Position numbers and translations under genes: made by a program
Shown: one piece after another, positions 56,032 to 64,000 of the stretch
Layout: each line of letters starts with the position of its first letter
Position numbering within the stretch: the stretch's first letter is position 1
Assembly: GCA_020310875.1 (NCBI GenBank)
Contig: CM035413.1
Coordinates: 179,929,364 to 179,993,363 of the forward strand
Origin: Ceratopteris richardii
Taxonomy: Eukaryota; Streptophyta; Polypodiopsida; Polypodiales; Pteridaceae
Reading direction: 5' to 3'
DNA: 64,000 nt
Notes under the pieces: generated by a model
Database searches by the model: none
Told to the model about the DNA's origin: nothing
What the model saw: the letters and a program-made list of their open reading frames with translations, nothing else

Positions 56032-56659
56032 GAATGTCAAAATATGTCCAAAATCCTAAAATAGAAGCCATATTATATGTAGTTTTTAGAATGCTTCACA
56101 AGAAAAGCATGGGCATAATGGTGTGGACAAAACGCATCACAAGTAATAGGCTAGGGATCAAATCTCATTAGCAAAAGTTCATGGATTGTTTTGTAAAAAG
56201 CTATTTTTGTTGGAAAATTAAATTTAGTGAAAGTTTCTTTTTTTGTAAAGCTTATTGCCAAAAAATACGATGTGGTTATGGAAGACCTTGTGCATACTTT
56301 TCATAGAGTGATTTTTTTTTGGAGCAATACAACTATAAATTGGGGGTTTGGCTCACTACTGAATCACTCAATCCCTGAAGATGTTCAATGCTCTAGCATT
56401 CATGATCAAGGAGGAGGCCCTCTAGTGGAGGAAGTGTTCTACACTCTTTCAGGAGGTGTGCCTTAGCTCTGGAGTACTTGGAGGAGTTTGTATTAGCCAA
56501 CCATCAGCATATCTTGCTCATATACTATGAGTAACAAGTCTATTTCAGTCCTCACTTGTTCATTCCCTAGTTTTATGTTTAGGATTAATTAGAATTAGGG
56601 TTTGGTGTAAAACAATTCTAAACCATTCATATTTTTCATAATCATCCTAACCATGTATG
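56032..56659. other. Unassigned stretch
   Basis: No gene seen. A 79-residue forward open stretch (56227-56466) is not recognisable. Confidence 0.35.
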
Positions 56660-58600
56660 AAAATTAAAGAAAGCCTTGTATGGATTGAAGCAAGCTCCAA
56701 GAGCTTGGAATTTATATTGGTGACTTATTTGTAGGACCAAGGATTCAAAGCTAGACATGCTCATCAAGTTCAAGATGGAAAACACCAAGTGTGCAGGTAC
56801 ACCTATGGAGCAAAATCATAAGCTTAGTGCTTATGAAGGAGAGCCAATTGAAGACAGCACAAGCTATCAAAGCTTGGTTAGAAGTTTGAACTATGCAACA
56901 CTCAAAAGGGTGGATATATGTTATAGTGTTAGCATATTGAGTTAGTTTATGCATAAGCAGAGAAGACCACATATGAAAGTGACCAAGAGAGTCCTCAAGT
57001 ACCTAAAGGGGACCATGAATGAAGCTTTTTTTTATCCATTTACTTCAGATATTGAGCTAAAGGCCTACTCAGATGCGGATTGGGTCGGATCTAGAGATGA
57101 GAGAAGAAGCAAGTCCGGGTATGTATCATTTGTAGGTTCAAAAATCATTTCTTGGTCATCCAAGAAGCAACCAACAGTGGCATTATCTTCTACTAAAGCC
57201 AAATATAGAGGTTTGGCTAATGCAACTCAAGAAATCATGTGGTTAAAAATCTTTGTATTATACAGACCTTGGACTTCATTCTTCAACACCTCACATTTTT
57301 TGTGACAACACAAGCTCACTACATCTTGCAGCTAATCTGGTATACCATGCTAGAACCAAGCATGTTGAAGTCCACTACCATTATGTAATGGGAGAAGCTA
57401 ATGAGCAAGGATATTCAACTATCCTATGTCTCTACACATATGCAATGTGCAAACATGTTGACTAAAGCTCTTGATGATACAATATTGAGTAGATTCAAGT
57501 TGATGATTGTCATGTAGGAAATCAAGGACGATTGAAGACTTATTTGGAGGCCAAGCATGTTCGGCTTGAGGGGGAGCTGTTGGTGCATTTTACCCAAGCC
57601 TAAATGCTTGATAGGATTTGATTTATGTTCATTTGTAGTCATATGTGTAGAGATATGAACACCTATTGTAAAAGAATATGTTTTATCTCTTGTAATTGTG
57701 AAAGAAAGAATGGCTTAAGTCATCCATGATGTAAAAAGGAAATTCATGGCTAACTAGCTAAAAACATGAATCCATCAGCTGAGATAATATCTCCTAATTC
57801 TTAGCATCACTTTTAGGTGAAGTTATTTGAATTCGAACTCAAAACTACCTCCAAAATTAGCTATAAAAGAGCAAGAAGGAAGTTGCCATTAGAGAGCTTG
57901 ATTCATGAACGCTTCATGTTCATTTGTAGATATTGAAGAGCTTACTCCATATCTCTATCATTCTACTCCCATTGTGCAAGCATTTATTGCCAATGTGGTT
58001 GTAATTATATGTGAATCTATACATTCATCATTTACTTCTCTGTTTTATTCTCTGTTATATTCACTCAGAATAATAATTTATGAAGCTCATATCTCGGGCT
58101 ATACATAACCTTTTTTAGAGTTTTAAAGTGCATTGTATTGCTCTCTAAGTCTAGTTTATGGTCACAAAATTTCATGTCATTGGACTTACCTTTTGTGAGA
58201 AAAATGTGTTTTTCTCCTCACTGGTCGAATCTCTGTAGAGCCCCAGAAATGATGAGAGTGTTCTTGTTTTTGCTAAATCTTGTTCTTAGTTCTCAGTTGA
58301 TCAATTGAAGTGTTTTAACTTGGATTAGCAAGCTATCTACATCTATTTTTCTATGAACAAAAGGAAGTTTTCTAATTCCTGAGGGTTTAGAGCACTGTTC
58401 ATTTTTTGCAGCAAGTGTATGTATAAAAATAGCAAGTTTTGGGAGCTAGTCATTTTGCGACTAGTCTGTCTTGACTCAAACTTTTGAGATACTTGTTCCA
58501 AAACACTTGGGTTATTTTTTTGTGGATATAGGAAGCTCAAAGGGCCTACTGACTAAATCTGAAGTCTCAGTTGATTGATGTGAAGCTGCTTGTAGCAGCA
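56660..58600 (+). mobile_element. Ty1/copia fossil with a distinct LTR, 5'-truncated
   Basis: It begins inside RT (KKALYGLKQAPRAWN-like), is internally shortened, and continues with KLSAYEGEPIEDSTSYQSLV, KRVLKYLKGTMNEAFFYP, SDADWVGSRDERRSKSGYVS, SWSSKKQPTVALSSTKAKYR and HARTKHVEVHYHYV. The polypurine tract is at 57567-57577 and the 3' LTR starts at 57578. It is related to family 2 in coding sequence but has a different LTR. Broken. Confidence 0.88.
57578..58600 (+). repeat. 3' LTR of the 56660 copia fossil (right end approximate)
   Basis: It starts TGTTGGTGCATTTTACCC after the tract gaggggga. A TATA-like ctataaaag lies near 57861. The right end is inferred because family-2 coding sequence appears on the other strand from about 58640. 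Confidence 0.65.
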
Positions 58601-59308
58601 CCAACTCATCTTTGGATTGCATCCACCATCTCTCTTTATAGTAACCAGCCTGTAATTCCAAATGCTATGAGCTTGCTTCAATCTATACAATGCTTTCTTA
58701 AGTCTGCAAACATAAGATGTGTGATTAGGGTTTTCAAAACCTATAGGTTATGACATGTATACCTCTTCGCTTATCCAACCATTTAGAAATGCATTTTTCA
58801 CATCAACTTGGAAGAGCCTCCAATTCTTGCAGTTGCTACACTTATCAATGATTTGATTGTAGTCATCTTTGCTATTGGTGAGAATGTTTCCTCATATTCT
58901 ATCTATACCACGAGTTTGTGAATATCGTTGGGAAACTAATTTGGCCTTGTACATGCAAATTGATCCATGTGAGTTCGTCTTAAGTTTATATACCCATCTT
59001 CAACCAATTACCTTTGATTGGATGACATTGGAACCGATTCCCAAGTATCTATGTCCTTCAAAGCACTTATTTCTCCTTTTATCGCCTTCTCCCAATTAGG
59101 GCTTCCCTTTTCATCCTCATAGGTTGAGGGTTTTTCTTAAATTGAGTTTTTTTTTCCAAGTAGATTGAATGCTTTGTAACAAATGTGGAAGCATATCCCT
59201 ACCTTTTGGTTGTCTCTTCTCCCTTGTTGATCTTCTAGGTGCTTGCTTGGAGCATTCTCCACACTTGCATTTTTGCCTTGCCTCTTGACTTCCATACCTT
59301 GTAATCTT

Positions 59309-59418
59309 TTTTCCTTTCATCTTGTTCATTATTTGTATCACTTCTTAGATCATGGACCTGTGTATCATGCTTGCTTCCTAATTGATGAAAATCAGAATCA
59401 AGATCATATGGTAGAGTT
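59309..59418. repeat. 110-bp local duplication, copy 1
   Basis: It repeats at 59512-59621, offset 203 bp, with few mismatches; both copies end gtagagtt. Confidence 0.88.
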
Positions 59419-59511
59419 GACTTCAGTTTATCTTCATCATACCAAGACCTATGTTCTTCTTGGATCATACGAAGACCTATCTTATTCTTGGGTCATGGAT
59501 CATGTTCTCCC

Positions 59512-59621
59512 TTTTCCTTTCATCTTGTTCATTATTTGTATCACTTCTTGGATCATGGACCTATGTATCATGATTGCTTCCTAATTGATGGAAATTAGAA
59601 TCAAGATCATAGGGTAGAGTT
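59512..59621. repeat. 110-bp local duplication, copy 2
   Basis: Partner of 59309-59418. Its last five bases are the left target duplication of the solo LTR. Confidence 0.88.
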
Positions 59622-60701
59622 TGTTGGAACATCAAGCTTACACTATGCTTGAGGTGGATTTGATCTACATCAAAGGCTATTGCATCGAAAGAATATCCGT
59701 TGGAGAGTTCTTTTTCATATGCTCATTTATTGTATTTTTTTGACAATATTTTGATGGGTCATTTACCATTGTAAAAGCCTTGAGCTTGACACATGTAAAG
59801 GTAGAAATATAGAGCCAAAATACCACGAAATTTTGGTGGTTGAAGTTGCATTCAATCAAGCAATCAATCACCTAAAAGTAGATCAATCAAGATCTTCACT
59901 TTTCCTAGATTGTAGGGAAGTGAATTGATTCCCTCCAACAACCATTCCCACCTTCATTTGAATTCAAATTCAAGTTGTAAAAGTCCTGGAACACTCCTAG
60001 AGGCTATATAAAGAGTTGAAATCACTTGTATTATACATGGAAGCAATATACATACACTTGTGACCATCATTGTCTTGCTCCTTCAATTTTCTGCATCATC
60101 TTCTTCGCCAATAGTAATCTTGCAGAGGCTGCTGCTCTCTCCTCAGAGCTCCAAATTGAGTGCAAGAGGAGTCATTGGAAAGGTATTAGTGTATACTTTA
60201 TGTCTGTAAACTTTCAAAGCATTTGGTTCAGCAGATTTTGAGAAATCTCAGTTTTTCTGCCTCGGGGTCAATCTCTGCGTATTCCTGAAAAATAGGAAGT
60301 ACCACCGGTGAATGTCGCATTCATTCCTATAGCATATTTTGCTTATTCCTTATATTTTTGTGCATTCCATACACTCAACCCTATGTGTATCACTCCCATA
60401 AAAGTATTTTTTCTAATTGTAATCACGCTGGTCGCTATGGGCATTTGAAGTTCATTGTCTCTTCCATAGATAGTAAGTTTTTTGAGCTAGTCGACCTGCG
60501 AACCTATCTGTTTTGTATCGACTCATTCTCCTTGATGCTCCAAGGTACATAGTGTGTTTCTTTGCACTTATAGCATGCCTATAAGGTCTATTTGAGTCTC
60601 CAAAAGCTCAAGGGCTGGTCTTCTGCCGGTTGGCTTGACCAAACTTCATCGCTTCGAAACGCACTTTTCTACCTTCGACAAGCTTCTCCAAGTTTCTGTC
60701 A
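59622..60701 (+). mobile_element. Solo LTR of family-2 copia
   Basis: 1080 bp, TGTTGGAACATCAAG ... AGTTTCTGTCA, collinear with the 3' LTR at 27486-28563. GAGTT flanks it on both sides (59617-59621, 60702-60706). No internal sequence follows. It is the product of recombination between the two LTRs of a former full element. TATA-like tatataaa at 60005-60012. Confidence 0.93.
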
Positions 60702-60706
60702 GAGTT

Positions 60707-62930
60707 ACTGGATAAGGTCTTTAGCCCCCAAAATAAGATCTCTTAACGTGAGAAAACACGAGCAATATCTAACTATATCTTACTCGGATTCTTGTCTCTC
60801 ACAACTTTTCCTACTTTGAGTTTATAATTCGGCATAGATATTTCACTTTTGCAATTCCCAATAGGATCGCCAAATGGATAAGGTCTTGAGCTTGGGGAAT
60901 GTGCAAATAATTGCACCTATATCTAGCTATCTCTATGCTATTTCTCGAAACTTTCCAAGTTTATTTTATCTTTAAGCCACAAATGTGCCTGACTTGTTCA
61001 CGTTTCCAATCTTCCCCCCCCCCCCCCCCCCACAAGATTACCACTGATCAAAATGAAGTAGATTACAAAATGCTCATGGATAGATCTTGTTTGGTTTTGC
61101 CTCAAGTTTTCTTACAATCGAGTTGGTCCTATTTGCTTGCTTTGATACACGAAAGGTCTAGTCTTAACCCTTTGTTTATCACGCCCCTTCCCTTCTCTTC
61201 TTCCCTCCTCTCCTTGTACACACAGATTTTACCTACTTCCCTTCCTACCACTTCCCTTTACCCACGAGCCTAACTACTAACCCCAATTATTTTTTTCCTT
61301 ACTTCTAGCTTTGTCTCCTCTACTTCCACTTTTCGCTCTTGATCATTCTCACTCAGATACACATAAACAGCTCAGCTTGCATGCATGCACACACCATAGA
61401 TAAAGTATGCTAAACTCCCATCACATATCTGCTTCCTTCCCTGTATCGCAAGGATACATAGTCGATTTCACATTCATACATCACCATGCACTCACATGTA
61501 CAAGGGAAGATCGAGTCACAAATATTCAGAGGTTCATTCTTAGTTATACACATTCTCTTTGCATTTTCTTATTTGTGCTTAGACTCTGCTGTTTTAATTG
61601 AACATCTGTAGCCACATAAAAACACATTTATAGACCAAAGACATGTGCAATCACATTCACACAGATGCACATACATGCCTTCAATTATTGAGGTATACAC
61701 TCACTCCCTCAATCATATAATAGCCCAAGATGTAGATGTAAGCAAGTATAACCAGAGGTGCATCAACTCAAGTTCATTTAAACACGTTCAGATTTGCATG
61801 CCAGTTCCTTGAAGTTCACATTGGTACAAATTGACCCCGAAATCAGATGCAGTCCCCGAGGATATATCTACGGTGGACCAGGCAATAAGTAATTGAAAGA
61901 TCCAAGAAGTCAAAGATGCAAGAAAATACCATCGAATGTATTGCCATATCAGATATGTGCATGTATATTTCAAATTAAATACACCTACTTTGGACTTCAC
62001 ATAATGCTGAGTGCAACCGTTAATGTTCGCAAGTATCTAGAATGAAAAATACACATTGCCACTCAAATGTCGCGTCCAAATGTTGCAAGTGGCCTTTATG
62101 ATTGCATATGGGTTAATAGGCAGGCAATCACTATAAAATCCTTATTATCTTGACAGAAAGTTCACACGTAGAGAAATTCATATCGTTCAGCCAAAAAAAA
62201 GAAGGCACATGTGAGATACATCTATCCAATCATATACTATGAGTCTGCTCGCAGCCTTTTTATCCCAAATGGACAAGTATACAGAAATTCTACGTTCCAT
62301 GTGCACCACAGATCACTTCATATGATGTATTCACATGCACACCCAATTAATAATATCTTCAGAATGCCAGCCTAACAAACTTCTATGCATTCACATGAAA
62401 TGTGCATCTTTCGATCAGAGACACAAGTAAAAATGATCTTCTAGCCTCAAACAGAAAGTTGGCATGACCGACTCCAATCCCATCTTCAAAACTCTGCTCG
62501 AATCCTCATTATATTGATCAAATAGAAGCCACATGGTTCTTACTTTATGTCATTCATCCACGACTGATCAAAGTAACTTCAATCAGCTAGGGAAGTCTTT
62601 TCAGAGAAGTGTATCACCTCAATTTGTAGCGAACTCTCTAGTTGATATCCATGTTTGCATGATTTTGTTCAACACCCAGTGGCCTTCCATTTTGTGCTGT
62701 TGGGCACATGGTTGCACTTCAGAATCTTCAGCTGCCTTTGAGCAATTACCAAAACTGTTGGCAATATCCCCCAATTCCCACGCTCTCTCTAAATCACAAA
62801 TTTTAGGATGACTATTTGTTTGTCAGACCTTACTACCCTCTCTCTTTCAATCTACAGACCTCCCCCCACCTGGTGCTCTCTCTTCTTTTGAATAATCGAT
62901 CAGCAAATTAACCAACTCCCTGGCCAATGG
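60707..62930. other. Non-repetitive looking intergenic stretch
   Basis: Different in texture from the left part of the window: pyrimidine-rich segments and few retroelement traces. The phrase ggataaggtct occurs at about 60710 and 60877. A reverse-strand open stretch at 61788-62000 is not recognised. It may be host intergenic or promoter-distal sequence. Confidence 0.4.
61014..61031. repeat. Homopolymer run of 18 C
   Basis: Seen directly. The reverse strand is G18, which can form G-quadruplex structures. Length may also be a sequencing uncertainty. Confidence 0.9.
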
Positions 62931-62931
62931 A

Positions 62932-63215
62932 GTGTCAGTCTTTAGAGAATGGAGAGGGGGAGAGGTCAGATACCCTTTGACCACACGTGGGGCTGCAAAG
63001 AACTTTTGGTGCATGTGGGTGAGACCAGGGAGAGTGAAGGACAATGGCAGAGGGGAGTGGGGGAAGGAGTGGGCAGAGGAGTGGAGAGACTGGGCCGGTA
63101 CAAGGTCTGACAAGTCAGGGCAGAGGGGAGTGGGGCATATAGAATACTTTGACAAAGTTAGAGAGAGAAGAGGGTGAGAGTACAGGGAGACTCGGTGATA
63201 TGTGACTGGGGGGCA
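62932..63215. other. Purine-rich (GA) block
   Basis: Forward strand dominated by G and A (gagagggggagaggtc, cagaggggagtggggg twice). Two related phrases, gcagaggggagtggg, lie at about 63049 and 63121. It may be regulatory or simply low-complexity. Confidence 0.6.
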
Positions 63216-63539
63216 GGTCCCTGAAATTTAGGGTCTGCTTTTGTAGGATCTCTCTCCAGAGGTGAGGTCCATCAAGCTAGTACCGCCTTTTAAGATGCAG
63301 ACAAGTATTGCTACATCAACCTCTATTAAATACTTTTGTGACCCTGCATAAAAATGAAGAGCGTTAAATATTTCCCTTGTTCACACTAGGTCATCAACGA
63401 ACACCATTTCCTTTCTCCCCCGCAACCTTCACTACCCTTCAAGGCATCAGGAGATTCAATGAGGTGCAATACCTCAGGCTGATCCATTTCCAGTAGCATA
63501 CCAGTCACCTTACCAACGTGATCATGCTTCTGTAAAATC

Positions 63540-64000
63540 TCTGAACTTGGAATACATGTTAATCAATGCCTTTGCAACAATTGGATCATTTTTAAAAACC
63601 ATTCTGCTTTTCCTGTTCATGAATCAACCTTCCCTAAGTAACATCAGTAATCATCATGCAGACATTCAAAACATTGGCATATACTAAGGAATCTGGTTTG
63701 TGTCCATCAGCTTGCATCTGCTCAAACGTTTTGATTGTCCCAAGTGGATCCCCCTGGATAGCTTGTGCAGAATGGCCAAATTCACTCGACCCAATCCAAG
63801 CTTCCAAGGGTAAACCCTGCTCTGATGATTGTTCAAGTCACTGACAAAGCATGTATAGAATGACCCCAGTCGTTAAGCCCAATCCAAGCTTCTGAAGGCA
63901 AACCTTGAGCATGAAGTGTGCTCCTGTTCACCACTTCCCTGCATGTTGATATCTGCGCTAGTGGAGAGGTATCCATCAACTGTCCAGCATCATCATATGT
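63540..64000 (-). pseudogene. Pentatricopeptide-repeat (PPR) protein remnant
   Basis: PPR proteins bind organellar RNA and guide editing, splicing or stability. Reading leftwards from the window edge, the reverse strand gives GQLMDTSPLAQISTCREVV, GLPSEAWIGLNDWGHSIHAL and a stop. A second related block, GLPLEAWIGSSEFGHSAQAI, follows. Then comes a recognisable PPR motif, TFEQMQADGHKPDSLVYANV with LNVCMMITDV, followed by GRLIHEQEKQNGF and, in another frame, VAKALINMYSK. Several stops and frame changes make it a pseudogene. The two GLP.EAWIG blocks come from an imperfect 88-bp direct repeat. The style suits ferns or other non-seed plants. The gene continues beyond the window. Confidence 0.72.

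Larger units (their letters stand above)
58640..59621 (-). mobile_element. Family-2 copia fragment (RT start and IN-RT linker)
   Basis: Reverse strand. It aligns with 52790-53480 of copy J: RT start with KNAFLNGW and YGLK-type blocks, then linker pieces CGECSKQAPRRSTREKRQPK and YDLDSDFHQLGSKHDTQV. It contains a local 110-bp duplication and ends where the solo LTR begins. Broken. Confidence 0.85.

Noticed and set aside
62847-63177. Pair of overlapping frames of 80-100 residues on both strands in the GA-rich block
   Set aside because: Low-complexity purine-rich sequence lacks stops in some frames by composition; no motif seen.

Overview
The window is nuclear DNA of a land plant with a large, repeat-choked genome. 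It is AT-rich and consists almost entirely of LTR retrotransposon fossils in several nested layers, plus one decayed hAT DNA transposon. The only trace of a host-type gene family is a broken pentatricopeptide-repeat (PPR) remnant at the right edge. The style of that PPR remnant (IHEQ, INMYSK) resembles the expanded PPR families of ferns and other non-seed plants, so a fern is my best guess. That is inference; the sequence does not prove it. I see no intact host gene, no rRNA and no CRISPR.

Layout. 1-959: 3' end of a Ty1/copia element, family 1 (short LTRs of about 230 bp). 950-1620: reverse-strand gypsy gag remnant. 1978-9830: Ty3/gypsy 3' region (integrase, then a retropepsin-like region downstream of it), split by a nearly whole family-1 copia element at 3666-8813 with a TTACT target duplication. 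9830-12292: unassigned, with a direct repeat pair. 12298-28563: a family-2 copia element (LTRs of about 1 kb, target duplication TGTTC). It is itself split by a remarkable 10-kb non-autonomous LTR element at 13661-23689 with three 2-kb LTRs and two 2-kb internal regions, all inside one GAAGA target duplication.

28569-30100: unassigned, with a gypsy-type primer binding site. 30110-31245: tandem array with stem-loop units and higher-order structure. It carries two copies of a 39-bp piece of the hAT transposase gene that follows at 31219-33420. 33498-33845: small coiled-coil reading frame pointing the other way. 33853-38655 and 38657-40893: two 5'-truncated copia elements joined head to head. 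41480-42450: gypsy integrase fossil. 42881-45043: family-1 copia fossil, reverse strand. 45044-47560: unassigned, a 102-bp tandem repeat and a gag-like fossil. 47564-51831 and 51832-56031: two family-2 copia fossils in tandem on the reverse strand. 56660-58600: copia fossil with a new LTR type. 58640-59621: family-2 fragment. 59622-60701: family-2 solo LTR with target duplication GAGTT. 60707-64000: more mixed-composition sequence with a C18 run, a purine-rich block and the PPR remnant.

No genes here form a working pathway. The interest lies in element architecture: the three-LTR tandem, the array that has absorbed part of its neighbouring transposase, and the retropepsin-like region on the wrong side of an integrase. 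All calls are by eye from translated motifs and repeat comparison; divergence figures are hand counts over short stretches.
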